39,180 bases of DNA, from contig JAKEEQ010000183.1 in assembly GCA_022616515.1 (NCBI GenBank), positions 1 through 39,180 on the forward strand, given 5' to 3'. The notes under the pieces are model-generated. The model was not told where the DNA came from. It ran no database searches and saw only the letters and a program-made list of their open reading frames with translations. The stretch is from Chloroflexota bacterium (GTDB lineage: Bacteria > Chloroflexota > Anaerolineae > Aggregatilineales > J027). Made by a program: the position numbers and the translations under genes. Of the stretch, positions 1-7,817 are shown piece by piece (position 1 is the first letter of the stretch; the number at the start of each line of letters is the position of its first letter).

Positions 1-891
1 ACGGACATTGTTGTGCTCAACGGCAAGTCCGAAGACAAGCTGCTGGCATTGGTCGCCAGCGCCGAATCGCGTTCCGAACATCCGCTGGCGGAGGCAATCC
101 TGAAGGCTGCCCGAAAACGCAGCATCCCCGTTATCGAACCTGACGCTTTTGAGGCCGTTCCCGGCAAAGGGATTAAGGCTGAGGTCGGGAACGACACGAT
201 CTACGTTGGGTCGCGACGTTTGATGGAGTTTTTCAAAATAGAGATACCAGAGGATATTTTGCAGCGCCAGCATGAACTCGAAAACGAGGGTAAAACTGTG
301 CTGCTAGCCCACAACGGCAGAGAATGGCTTGGCCTGTTTGCGGTCGCCGATACCCCTCGTGCAGAAGCCATTGATCTGGTCAGGCATTTGAAGTCGACTG
401 GGATTAAACATATCGCCATGCTGACCGGCGATAATCAGCGCGTGGCGGATACACTCGGCGAACAGGTTGGCTTCACCGACGTCTACGCGGAATTACTGCC
501 TGAAGATAAGGTAAATGTCGTCAATTCCCTGAAGCAGTACGGGCGCGTAGCGATGGTGGGTGATGGGGTGAATGATGCCCCGGCACTGGCAACCGCCGAC
601 ATCGGCATTGCAATGGGCGCAGCGGGGACTGATGTCGCGCTCGAAACCGCTGATCTGGTATTGATGTCCAGTGATCTCAGCCGCATTCCCTTCGCGATTG
701 GCCTCAGCCGCAAAGCCCGCCGTGTCATGATCCAGAACATCATTTTCAGTTTATCGGTGATTATTATCCTGACCATCGCGGCCCTGCTGCCGATGATTGA
801 TGTTCCGCTGCCGCTGGGCGTGGTTGGTCATGAAGGCAGTACCCTCATTGTCGTCACGAATGGTTTGCGTTTGCTGCGTTATCACGGATAA
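1..891 (+). CDS. P1B-type heavy-metal-translocating P-type ATPase, C-terminal part (5' end outside window)
   Basis: The reading frame is open from base 1, so the N-terminal membrane half and phosphorylation site lie upstream. The visible 296 residues cover the nucleotide-binding and P domains and the last membrane helices. They show the P1B SEHPLAEAI motif, GKGIKA, MLTGDN and GDGVNDAPAL hinge motifs. The last helix carries GHEGSTLIVVTNGLRLL, which resembles the HEGG/S-T signature of the P1B-4 group (Co/Zn/Fe efflux) rather than the MxxSS of CopA. It would hydrolyse ATP to export a divalent metal across the inner membrane. The metal assignment is inference, because the helix with the SPC/CPC motif is not visible. 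The 3' end overlaps the convergent next gene by 38 bases. Confidence 0.93.
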   Translation, partial: TDIVVLNGKSEDKLLALVASAESRSEHPLAEAILKAARKRSIPVIEPDAFEAVPGKGIKAEVGNDTIYVGSRRLMEFFKIEIPEDILQRQHELENEGKTVLLAHNGREWLGLFAVADTPRAEAIDLVRHLKSTGIKHIAMLTGDNQRVADTLGEQVGFTDVYAELLPEDKVNVVNSLKQYGRVAMVGDGVNDAPALATADIGIAMGAAGTDVALETADLVLMSSDLSRIPFAIGLSRKARRVMIQNIIFSLSVIIILTIAALLPMIDVPLPLGVVGHEGSTLIVVTNGLRLLRYHG

Positions 892-1306
892 CCGATTTCA
901 GGTGCTCAATAGCTGCATCGAGGTTGGCCGCAAAATGCTGGTTGCCGCGCACAATCAGCCGCGCTGTCCGGCCAAAATTTCGCACAAAATCGTTCTGCAC
1001 GATGATGATCACTTCTGCCGGATGCTGTCCAGCACTGTCAAACGTGTCAACTACCTCGCGCACCGGCACTCGCACAAATTCCAATGGGCGTAGCGCCGAG
1101 CGGCTTAAATCCATTATCAGGTAGTAGGATTTGCCGGGTGTCATATGCTGCATGGTTTGCTGAATAACATCTAGCAAAACCATGTGCTTCCAGTGTCCAT
1201 GCGCCAGAAAATAATAGGTATTGACCTCATTTACATAAAATGGGGTGATATCGTTTGGTTGTGGCTTCAGATCGATGAGACCGTTGAGAGCTGCGATTTC
1301 TTGCAT
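854..1306 (-). CDS. STAS-like small protein of unknown function
   Basis: This is a 150-residue soluble protein with no signal peptide or membrane helix. The alternating hydrophobic strands and helices (YYFLAHGHW, SYYLIMDLSRS, AEVIIIVQND) give an alpha/beta pattern like STAS/SpoIIAA domains, but no family is firmly recognised. An upstream ATG at 1318 exists. I prefer the ATG at 1306 because GGAGG followed by five A lies directly before it, and a TATAAT box at 1327-1332 (minus) would start transcription near 1320. The 3' end runs 38 bases into the convergent metal ATPase gene. A regulatory role in partner switching is possible, but that is inference only. Confidence 0.75.
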   Translation of the reverse strand: MQEIAALNGLIDLKPQPNDITPFYVNEVNTYYFLAHGHWKHMVLLDVIQQTMQHMTPGKSYYLIMDLSRSALRPLEFVRVPVREVVDTFDSAGQHPAEVIIIVQNDFVRNFGRTARLIVRGNQHFAANLDAAIEHLKSVIRDNAANANHS

Positions 1307-1326
1307 TTTTTCCTCCATCGCACCTC

Positions 1327-1332
1327 ATTATA
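1327..1332 (-). promoter_or_regulatory. -10 box of the STAS-like gene
   Basis: A perfect TATAAT is read on the minus strand. It is placed so that transcription would begin about 14 bases before the preferred ATG at 1306, leaving the GGAGG ribosome site in a short leader. No good -35 box is seen 16-18 bases upstream, so an activator may be needed. Confidence 0.4.
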
Positions 1333-1541
1333 ATCATCAAATACGGCTTATGTAATAGTCCATAACGCCCCCATTAATGTGACATTTGGCTCTATTTACA
1401 TGTTACTTCCATTAAGATCAACGCATCATTTCTTAGAAAACCACCGATTTACCACCAAATTTTGCTTGAACTGGCGCAAAATATTACGGTTTCTTCTATC
1501 ATAAAAGGTAGGTTAATACTCCATCAGGGGGATTTGACTTG

Positions 1542-2786
1542 ATGCGTAGAAAAATTCTAATTGCAATGAGTGTTCTTCTTGTGCTGCTTCTCCTTATCCC
1601 GCTAGCCTTCGCCACGAGCCAAAATCCACCGGGGAGTTCGAGTCATGTCTTGATAACGATGACATCGTCCTACACCCCGACAACGCTCCCCGAAGGCGAA
1701 CGTCCGCCTGCACCGACACCGCTATCACCCGGACATCGGGCACACACCACAGACAGTTTTCCGATATTTTTCTGGTCTCCCGTTAACGGGGCAGTGAACT
1801 ATCGAATTATGGTTTTTGACCATAAATTGGCTACCGAACGCACGGTGGACATCCGGCAGAATACGACCAATACCTTCATTACGCTCAGTACGCCGCTCGA
1901 ACCAGATCGCTATTTCTGGCGCGTTCGGGCACGTGCTCAGGGCGCGTGGAGCCGCTGGCGCGTTCGTTTTACGCTGTGGATCGATCCAATCCTGCCGACC
2001 CCAACGTCAACGCCTCCTCCAGTACCGACCGTGACACCTTCACTCACCAGTGGACAGCCCGACCTGTACGTGCAATCCGCACGAATTGAATTGCAAAACG
2101 GCACTGTCTGCGACACATGGGGCACAGGCGTAGATATTTATAATCAGGGCGATGCCGCTGCCGGTCCATTCCATGTGCTGGTGGATGGCGTCGAACTGTC
2201 CGTGCCGGGGCTGGCTGCCGGACAAACAGCATATGTATGGAAGAGTGGTACCGCAAATCCAACCAATATCACCGTTGATAGTCAGGGCGAGGTTTCGGAA
2301 AGCAACGAGGCGAATAACGGCTTCTCGATGATGCTGCCCATTCCAACACTGCCCATCGAATGTACATGGACCGATACGCCTACTCCAACGCCGGGCGGTG
2401 TCACCGATACACCCACCCCGACTCCAACACCAACAGGCACAACGACGCCGCTGCCTGATCTATTGGTCCATTACGTAACCAACGGACTGCGACCACCGTG
2501 TCTTGAAGCACCGATGGCTGTGGAATTTGGCGTGACTAATTGGGGTAATGAAAATGTGCCTTCATTTGTGTACTCAGTGAACGGCACACAGGTTCCGCTG
2601 ATAACGCCCATTCCGCCACAGGCGACACTGCGCGTGATTCATGAGGATGCAGAGCGCAACGTCGTCAACAGCGGACACATCACGGTTATACTCGATCCCC
2701 TTGATGCAATTCCTGAGTGGAACGAGGCAAACAATATTGGCACTGCCTTCCCGTTGACGCTTACACCACCTGCCTCATGCCCGTAG
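1542..2786 (+). CDS. Secreted protein with Fn3-like domain and two CARDB domains
   Basis: The 414-residue product begins with a basic stretch and a long hydrophobic core, MRRKILIAMSVLLVLLLLIP, ending in AFA: a signal peptide. Residues about 60-150 form a beta-rich fibronectin-III-like module (FFWSPVNGAVNYRIMVFD ... RYFWRVRARAQGAWSRWR). Two CARDB modules follow, each ending in SNEANN or WNEANN, and all domains are joined by Thr-Pro linkers (TPTPTP). The start was chosen at the ATG (1542) after CAGGGGGAT rather than the TTG one codon earlier. CARDB folds are adhesion or scaffolding domains of extracellular proteins. No enzyme domain is visible, so a cell-surface or envelope role is inferred. 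Confidence 0.88.
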   Translation: MRRKILIAMSVLLVLLLLIPLAFATSQNPPGSSSHVLITMTSSYTPTTLPEGERPPAPTPLSPGHRAHTTDSFPIFFWSPVNGAVNYRIMVFDHKLATERTVDIRQNTTNTFITLSTPLEPDRYFWRVRARAQGAWSRWRVRFTLWIDPILPTPTSTPPPVPTVTPSLTSGQPDLYVQSARIELQNGTVCDTWGTGVDIYNQGDAAAGPFHVLVDGVELSVPGLAAGQTAYVWKSGTANPTNITVDSQGEVSESNEANNGFSMMLPIPTLPIECTWTDTPTPTPGGVTDTPTPTPTPTGTTTPLPDLLVHYVTNGLRPPCLEAPMAVEFGVTNWGNENVPSFVYSVNGTQVPLITPIPPQATLRVIHEDAERNVVNSGHITVILDPLDAIPEWNEANNIGTAFPLTLTPPASCP

Positions 2787-2802
2787 TATCATAAAAACAA
2801 AA

Positions 2803-2835
2803 TGGCGGGGAATTCGTTCCCCGCCACATTTTTTT
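2803..2835. terminator. Rho-independent terminator between convergent genes
   Basis: A 10-bp perfect stem, TGGCGGGGAA / TTCCCCGCCA, closes a TTCG tetraloop and is followed on the plus strand by CA and seven T. On the minus strand the stem is followed by TTTTGTTTTTATG. It can therefore end both the CARDB gene and the dprE1-dprE2-hisI-hisE run. The T tract reaches into the hisE stop codon. Confidence 0.92.
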
Positions 2836-3115
2836 AACCATGCCGCCTTTCCATCTCAGCAGCAATATCATCCAGCGTTAAGCCCCGCGCCGCCAACAAC
2901 ACCAGACAGTGGTAGGTGAGGTCTACCATCTCCTCGACGATGCGCTCGTTACCTTGACCTTTCACCGCCAGAATAATCTCAACCGCCTCTTCGCCGATTT
3001 TCTTGACAATCTCGTCCTCCCCGGCCTCGAACAGTGTATTGGTATAGGAGCCGGGTTTGGGATTGACCTTGCGATCTTGAATGGTGGCAAACACTTTACT
3101 CAGAATCTTCAACAA
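2834..3115 (-). CDS. hisE: Phosphoribosyl-ATP pyrophosphatase
   Basis: This 93-residue MazG-like all-alpha enzyme hydrolyses phosphoribosyl-ATP to phosphoribosyl-AMP and pyrophosphate, the second step of histidine synthesis. The signature is clear: KPGSYTNTLFEAGEDEIVKK, GEEAVEIILAVK, and EMVDLTYHCLVLLA with its metal-binding acidic residues. The length is normal for stand-alone HisE. The start is TTG at 3115 (or the next TTG at 3112), inside the end of hisI, an overlap of about 20 bases that implies translational coupling. The gene is last in the minus-strand run and its stop abuts the terminator. HisE and HisI are separate here rather than fused as in enterobacteria. Confidence 0.95.
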   Translation of the reverse strand: MLKILSKVFATIQDRKVNPKPGSYTNTLFEAGEDEIVKKIGEEAVEIILAVKGQGNERIVEEMVDLTYHCLVLLAARGLTLDDIAAEMERRHG

Positions 3116-3509
3116 GTTCCTCCAGTGGACGGTAAAAGCAGGTATCTTCGCCGGTATGGCAGGCTGGACCGTTGGGCCACACTTTGATCACCAGCGCGTC
3201 TTCGTCGCAGTCAACATAAATACCGATCACCGACTGCGTGTTGCCGCTGGTTTCGCCCTTGTGCCACAGCTCCTGACGGCTGCGGCTCCAGAAATGCGTT
3301 TCGCGCTTCTCCAGCGTCAGGCGCAGCGCATCGGTGTTCATGTAGGCCACCATTAGCACAAGTCCGGTTTCAACATCCTGCACCACCGCAGGAATCAGGC
3401 CATTCATATCCCAATGAATTTTTTCGACCAGCGCATTGAAAAATTTCTCGAACTTCTCTTTACGTTCCTGTTCTTTTTGTTCATCCGTTACGGTGGGTTG
3501 ATCGGTCAT
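3096..3509 (-). CDS. hisI: Phosphoribosyl-AMP cyclohydrolase
   Basis: This 137-residue zinc/magnesium enzyme opens the adenine ring of phosphoribosyl-AMP, the third step of histidine synthesis. Diagnostic motifs are VLMVAYMNTDALRLTLE, THFWSRSRQELWHKGETSGN, the metal-binding IYVDCDEDALVIKV, and the cysteine pair in PACHTGEDTCF. About 25 N-terminal residues are highly charged (TDEQKEQERKEKFEK) and extend beyond the conserved core. An AGAGGT site lies about 9 bases before the ATG at 3509. It begins 33 bases after the dprE2-like stop, so it is probably cotranscribed with the DprE-like pair. Confidence 0.96.
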   Translation of the reverse strand: MTDQPTVTDEQKEQERKEKFEKFFNALVEKIHWDMNGLIPAVVQDVETGLVLMVAYMNTDALRLTLEKRETHFWSRSRQELWHKGETSGNTQSVIGIYVDCDEDALVIKVWPNGPACHTGEDTCFYRPLEELVEDSE

Positions 3510-3542
3510 GATACCGTTACCTCTGCTGCTAAATTGACTGTC

Positions 3543-4280
3543 TTACATATTCAGCCGCTTAAAAATACGCTCCGGGATATTGCGAATCATCATCATAATG
3601 CCCATCCAGAACCACGGCGTATAGAGGATGTCACGCTTGTTTTTCATCGCCTCATAAATATCCTTGCCGACCTTTTCCGGGCTGGCAAACAGGAAGTTTT
3701 TTTTGACATCGGCTGTCATTGGCGTATCCACAAAACCCGGCTTGACGGTCAACACGTTCACCCCCGCCTTCGCCATCCGGTTGCGCAGCCCCTGTAGATA
3801 GGTGCTGACGGCGGCTTTGGCTGTGCCATAAATGTAATTACTGCCACGCCCGCGATCCCCCGCCACCGATGAAATCACCGCGATGGAGCCTTTGCGCTGC
3901 TCCTCAAAATGATTGCTGATGATCGTCAACAACAAAATCACACTGATGGCATTCGTGTTGAGTTCTTGCAGGGCATATTCAAAATCCTCTTCGGCACGTC
4001 GCTGGTCGGTTAATGTGCCATGCGCGATGATGACGCTGTCCAGCCCGTTCATAGCCTGAATCGCGGCATCCACCAGTTCCCGATGACGCTCAAATTCATT
4101 GAGGTCCAGCGCGAAACAATAGACATCGTTAGCCCCGCGCACGATCAGGTCATTTTTGAGGGTTTCCAGCTTCTCCTGAGAGCGGGCGACCAGAAAAAAC
4201 GATGCCCCATCAGCCGCAAAACAACGGGCGGTCTCCTGCGCAATCGCCGAGGTCGCCCCCACAATCATCATTTTTAGCAT
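3543..4280 (-). CDS. dprE2: Short-chain dehydrogenase, DprE2-like (decaprenylphosphoryl-2-keto-erythro-pentose reductase family)
   Basis: This 245-residue Rossmann reductase has the nucleotide-binding motif VGATSAIAQE at the N-terminus, the NAG-like region IIAHGTL, catalytic Ser in VISSVAGDRG and the YGTAK Tyr-Lys pair. The C-terminal tail WFWMGIMMMIRNIPERIFKRLNM could anchor it at the membrane. The partner gene just upstream is DprE1-like and the two overlap by 7 bases; GGAG lies 9 bases before the ATG inside that partner. In actinobacteria DprE1 and DprE2 together epimerise polyprenyl-phospho-ribose to the arabinose form, and the pairing supports the same two-step 2'-epimerisation here. The lipid substrate in this organism is unknown. 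Confidence 0.85.
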   Translation of the reverse strand: MLKMMIVGATSAIAQETARCFAADGASFFLVARSQEKLETLKNDLIVRGANDVYCFALDLNEFERHRELVDAAIQAMNGLDSVIIAHGTLTDQRRAEEDFEYALQELNTNAISVILLLTIISNHFEEQRKGSIAVISSVAGDRGRGSNYIYGTAKAAVSTYLQGLRNRMAKAGVNVLTVKPGFVDTPMTADVKKNFLFASPEKVGKDIYEAMKNKRDILYTPWFWMGIMMMIRNIPERIFKRLNM

Positions 4281-5602
4281 GCAGTTTCTCCAGTAACACG
4301 TCGCCAGAAGCTCGACGAAAATTTCGGGTCAACATATCGGGCAAATTCCTGCCAGTTCGGGTAAAACGCCTGAAAATGTCGCGCACTCATTCGCGCATCT
4401 TTAGCTGGATACAGCCGTCCCCCTGCCTCCAATACCATATCATCCAGTCGGCTCAATAAATTTTCGAGCGTTGGCGTATTAGGGAAGTCGAGGGCATAGG
4501 TGATGCCGGGGCGGGGGAAGGACAGCATCCCCGGCGATTCAAGATCGCCGAATCGCTTGAACACGGTCAGGAACACGCCTTCGCCTGAGTTCGCAATGGT
4601 TTTTGAAATCTCCCGAACGGCCTTCCGGTCCTTGTCGGGCACACAGAACTGGTATTGCAAAAAGCCGCGCGTTCCATAGCCCTTATTCCAATCTTTGATG
4701 CTGTCTAGCGGATAGAAATAGGGATTGATATGCTCAATAGATCGCGACTCTTTGCGAAAATTCAGCCCGTAGAATCCGCTGCTCATCGCCTTCAAAGTGA
4801 ACTTATTCAGCAATACGGACGGCAAATCGAATGGCACACGAACTTCCGGCAGACTCAAATGCCCGTTCGAGGGTAACGGCGGGTCGAAATGTCTACCGCG
4901 CATATAGACGCCACGTGCCAGATGTTCACCCGTCGCCATCGCATCGACCCATGAGACCGTGTACTCATAATCCTCCACCGACTCATCATCTATCTCATAA
5001 AATTCACCGAGATTTTCAAAGCGGATGCGCTCGACATCAATCAGCCGGCTGGGAATGGGTTTCAGGCGAAATTCCGCCCACGTAATTAATCCCGTCAATC
5101 CCAATCCGCCGATGGTGGCCTTAAATAATTCTGTATTTTCGTCGGGGGAGCAGATGAGTCTTTCGCCGCTGCTGCGCACCAGTTCAAAGCGGGTCACGAA
5201 ACACCCGAATGTCCCCGCTGAATGGTGATTCTTGCCATGCACATCATTGGCAATGGCCCCCGCAACCGACACGTATTTCGTACCCGGCGTCACTGGCAAA
5301 AACCAGCCGCGCGGCACAATGAACGACACGATGTCTTCCAGCGATACGCCCGCCTCAACGCACACGATGCCGTTCTCCTCATCAAAGGCCAGCATCCGGT
5401 TTAGGAATGTGGTGTCCAGCAGTGTGCCGCCGTTGTTCAGGCAGACATCGCCATAGGTACGCCCGTAACCAAAGGGCAGGACCGTTCCCTCAATGGCATT
5501 AAAGTCGGGTAATTCACTGCGCCACTGCACGGGGATGACCTGTTTTGGTGTCGATTTTGGGAAACGCCCCCACGAGCGGTAATGCTTGATGATGGTTGCC
5601 AT
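4274..5602 (-). CDS. dprE1: FAD-linked oxidase, DprE1-like (decaprenylphosphoryl-beta-D-ribose oxidase family)
   Basis: This 442-residue vanillyl-alcohol-oxidase-type flavoprotein would oxidise the 2'-OH of a polyprenyl-phospho-ribose. The FAD domain shows LPFGYGRTYGD, the hallmark NDVHGKNHHSAGTFG, and GGLGLTGLITWAEF. The substrate domain has FKRFG, LSFPRPG and the catalytic lysine of YPAKDAR near residue 401. At the position of the mycobacterial benzothiazinone-target cysteine (NxCVDFP) this protein reads TYALDFP, with Ala near residue 370. The start at 5602 is preceded by AGGAAAA; the ATG ten codons earlier has no ribosome site. It is the first gene of a probable dprE1-dprE2-hisI-hisE transcript. 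Confidence 0.87.
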   Translation of the reverse strand: MATIIKHYRSWGRFPKSTPKQVIPVQWRSELPDFNAIEGTVLPFGYGRTYGDVCLNNGGTLLDTTFLNRMLAFDEENGIVCVEAGVSLEDIVSFIVPRGWFLPVTPGTKYVSVAGAIANDVHGKNHHSAGTFGCFVTRFELVRSSGERLICSPDENTELFKATIGGLGLTGLITWAEFRLKPIPSRLIDVERIRFENLGEFYEIDDESVEDYEYTVSWVDAMATGEHLARGVYMRGRHFDPPLPSNGHLSLPEVRVPFDLPSVLLNKFTLKAMSSGFYGLNFRKESRSIEHINPYFYPLDSIKDWNKGYGTRGFLQYQFCVPDKDRKAVREISKTIANSGEGVFLTVFKRFGDLESPGMLSFPRPGITYALDFPNTPTLENLLSRLDDMVLEAGGRLYPAKDARMSARHFQAFYPNWQEFARYVDPKFSSSFWRRVTGETAC

Positions 5603-5750
5603 AGCTTTTCCTGCGCTGGTGATTAACTGCACTATATATACACCGTGCGGGCGATTTTCTCTAGGGTTGTCAGGCTAGCAGATGCCTTTCATAACTTTAT
5701 TCTAAGGAACTGCTGCTATACTCTCACCAAATTATGCTGACAGGATTTCA

Positions 5751-6806
5751 ATGGTGCGACGACTGCTGCTGATCCTACTCATTCTCGCTGCGCTACACTC
5801 ACAGACTCGCGCCCAACAACCTGAGCGTGTTCTGGTGTGGGTGAATGGCGATTTTGCGTGGTACTCGCTGTCGCTGCGTTCCCTCACCCCCATCTCCACC
5901 TCCGGCCAAAACGATTTCCCGGTGATTTCACCGGACGGCACAACCATTGCCTACCGCACCATCCCGCCCGATGCTGTAGAACTACTTGAGGACGCCGACG
6001 AACTCCCCGCCCAACTGCCCAACGACATCTTCCTGATAGACCTGAGCACACAGGTTTCCGAAGCCATCACGCGCCAACCCACCGCTGAAGACGAGATTAT
6101 CATCCGCTCCCGTCCCGGTTGGTCACCGGATGGGCGCTATCTGGTCTGGGCTGAAGTGCGGATGCCGGGCGAGGTTTATGTGCTGGTAATGCATGACATG
6201 GACACGGAACAGGCGCAAGAGGTTAACCTGACCCTCTCACCGCAGAGCACCCAGCCAGCCCCGCCCGCCGTCATCCCCGGACAAAACGCCATCGCTGTTG
6301 AAGATTTTGAATTTGTGGAGGACGATGAGGTCGCCCATATCCAGTATCGCATTTACGACTATGCAGGAAGCTTTTTGACAACCCTGATACCCCGCGAACA
6401 GCCCACTGAGGAAGATTATTTTCCGCGTGCTGCGCTGTGGATACAGGATGGCAGTAGTGAGGTGTTGGGGGTGATTTTCGACTCGGCGGTCTGGCATCTT
6501 ATGTCCGCCGACAGCCAGCGCGAATATGTGGGGAGTATTGACCTGATCTCGCCATCCGGTGCGTCCCTGCCCATTTTCTTCACTGAAGTCGATGGAAATA
6601 TGCGCTTTGTAGTGGATATGCCGCTGAACCCTGACGCCGCGATGGTTTCTTTAGATCGTATTTCTTTGGGTGAAAATGGGGAGTGGTTTGCCTACATCAT
6701 CCCACGACCGGACCGCACCGTCTGGGTTGGCCCGACCGGAAACAGCATCATGATGGGTGAATTTGATGCTGTGGTGGGAAGCTATCCGCGCTGGCGGCTG
6801 CCTTAG
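5751..6806 (+). CDS. Secreted WD40/TolB-like beta-propeller protein
   Basis: This 351-residue protein starts with a signal peptide (MVRRLLLILLILAALHSQ, cleavage expected after TRA). Propeller-blade motifs follow, such as DFPVISPDGTTIAYRT and RPGWSPDGRYLVWAEV, each with the SPDG turn seen in TolB/WD40-like PD40 repeats. There is no lipobox cysteine, so it should be released or sit in the envelope. Its ATG follows a GACAGGAT ribosome site. Function is unknown; such proteins often bind or report on other envelope components. A second secreted propeller lies at 23189-24724. The stop codon overlaps that of the convergent response regulator gene. Confidence 0.82.
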   Translation: MVRRLLLILLILAALHSQTRAQQPERVLVWVNGDFAWYSLSLRSLTPISTSGQNDFPVISPDGTTIAYRTIPPDAVELLEDADELPAQLPNDIFLIDLSTQVSEAITRQPTAEDEIIIRSRPGWSPDGRYLVWAEVRMPGEVYVLVMHDMDTEQAQEVNLTLSPQSTQPAPPAVIPGQNAIAVEDFEFVEDDEVAHIQYRIYDYAGSFLTTLIPREQPTEEDYFPRAALWIQDGSSEVLGVIFDSAVWHLMSADSQREYVGSIDLISPSGASLPIFFTEVDGNMRFVVDMPLNPDAAMVSLDRISLGENGEWFAYIIPRPDRTVWVGPTGNSIMMGEFDAVVGSYPRWRLP

Positions 6807-7153
6807 GCGACTCTCAGACAAACGTCGCGCAGTACATCAATATGCACTGGTTTGACCAGCACTTGATCGGCAAGTTCATGAACTTCATGCCCTGCCATGT
6901 AGTCAGCCGTCGTGACCACCACGTAAACATCTTCCAACCGGGGGGTGCTGCGGATATAGCGCAGTACATCTAATCCACTTAACCCCGGCAGCATCAGGTC
7001 CAGAATAATGACATCCGGTACCTCCTGCTCCAACAAAACCAGAGCATAATTGCCATCCAGCGCCATCGTACCGGAAAATCCGGCCCGTTTCATTATTTCC
7101 AGGTATAACGTGGCGAGGCTTAATTCATCTTCAATGACATATACCAACGACAT
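6803..7153 (-). CDS. Single-domain response regulator (CheY-like)
   Basis: This 116-residue receiver domain has no output domain. The acidic pair is E8-D9, the phospho-acceptor is D52 in VIILDLMLPG, the switch Thr is in VVVTTAD (T81/T82), and the conserved Lys is K101 in LVKP. The ATG at 7153 is chosen over upstream starts because a full GGAGGACTTT ribosome site precedes it and a TATAAT at 7179-7184 (minus) lies just upstream. It is a paralogue of the next regulator, with the same length and the same D52/K101 spacing. It would relay phosphate from a histidine kinase by protein contact; the partner is unknown. Confidence 0.9.
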   Translation of the reverse strand: MSLVYVIEDELSLATLYLEIMKRAGFSGTMALDGNYALVLLEQEVPDVIILDLMLPGLSGLDVLRYIRSTPRLEDVYVVVTTADYMAGHEVHELADQVLVKPVHIDVLRDVCLRVA

Positions 7154-7178
7154 AAAGTCCTCCATCCCGTGTGCTCTG

Positions 7179-7184
7179 ATTATA
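7179..7184 (-). promoter_or_regulatory. -10 box of the 6803-7153 response regulator
   Basis: TATAAT on the minus strand would give a start site near 7172 and a 19-base leader containing the GGAGG site. There is no convincing -35 box at 16-18 bases. Confidence 0.4.
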
Positions 7185-7310
7185 GGGGAACTTATGGAAT
7201 ATAAACTGAAAATTTCATGAAATCGTTGGCGGCTAACTAATAACAAACCTTCCACCTACCAATGATTCACATCTGTTGATGCAGATTGGGTGTGTCAATA
7301 GATGCGCTTG

Positions 7311-7661
7311 CTAGAATAATCTGCGCACAATGGTGACAAGCTGGGGCACACTGATGGGTTTTAGCAGGACAAATTCGACGAGGTCTTCAACAGCTTTGCT
7401 TTTTTCGGCATCACCGGAGGTAACAATGACCGTGATGTCTTTCAGGTGAGGTTCCCGGCGGATAAACTCAACAATCTCCACGCCGTTGTGACGCGGCAAA
7501 TTCATGTCAACCAGCACCAGGTCTGGACTGAAGTCTTTGAGGATATCCATCGCCTGTTCACCATTCCAGGCAATTTCACACTCGATTTGCAGTGTTTCGA
7601 GTGCCTGCACAAATAACTTCGCGGTATCTTTGTCATCTTCTATGACTAATGCATACACCAT
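7311..7661 (-). CDS. Single-domain response regulator (CheY-like), paralogue of the neighbour
   Basis: The receiver domain of 116 residues has E8-D9-D10, phospho-acceptor D52 in LVLVDMNLPRHNG, the switch residues in VIVTSGD, and K101 in LLKPISVPQL. An AGGAG ribosome site lies about 9 bases before the ATG at 7661. It is separated from the sister regulator by 157 bases, so the two may be transcribed separately. Identical length and residue numbering suggest an old tandem duplication. As there is no DNA-binding domain it should act by protein-protein contact, possibly with the kinase-like proteins at 8883-9389 or 11765-14017. Confidence 0.92.
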   Translation of the reverse strand: MVYALVIEDDKDTAKLFVQALETLQIECEIAWNGEQAMDILKDFSPDLVLVDMNLPRHNGVEIVEFIRREPHLKDITVIVTSGDAEKSKAVEDLVEFVLLKPISVPQLVTIVRRLF

Positions 7662-7764
7662 ATAAATTGCTCCTGACCTGTCGGTGTTGTAATCCTAACG
7701 CCAAGAAGCTCTAAAGTGTACCAATTTTTTGTGAAAATTGCAGATAATGCCACAAAATGAATGA

Positions 7765-7783
7765 GACGACTCGCACCGTCGTC
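7765..7783 (-). terminator. Weak hairpin after the SPFH gene
   Basis: GACGAC / GTCGTC stem (6 bp) with a 7-base loop. On the minus strand it is followed by TCATTCATTTT, which is only a partial T tract. It lies about 35 bases beyond the SPFH stop codon and could end that transcript. Confidence 0.35.
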
Positions 7784-7817
7784 CCATTAAACTCTCCCTA
7801 TGTCTTCGGTCGTGCTA

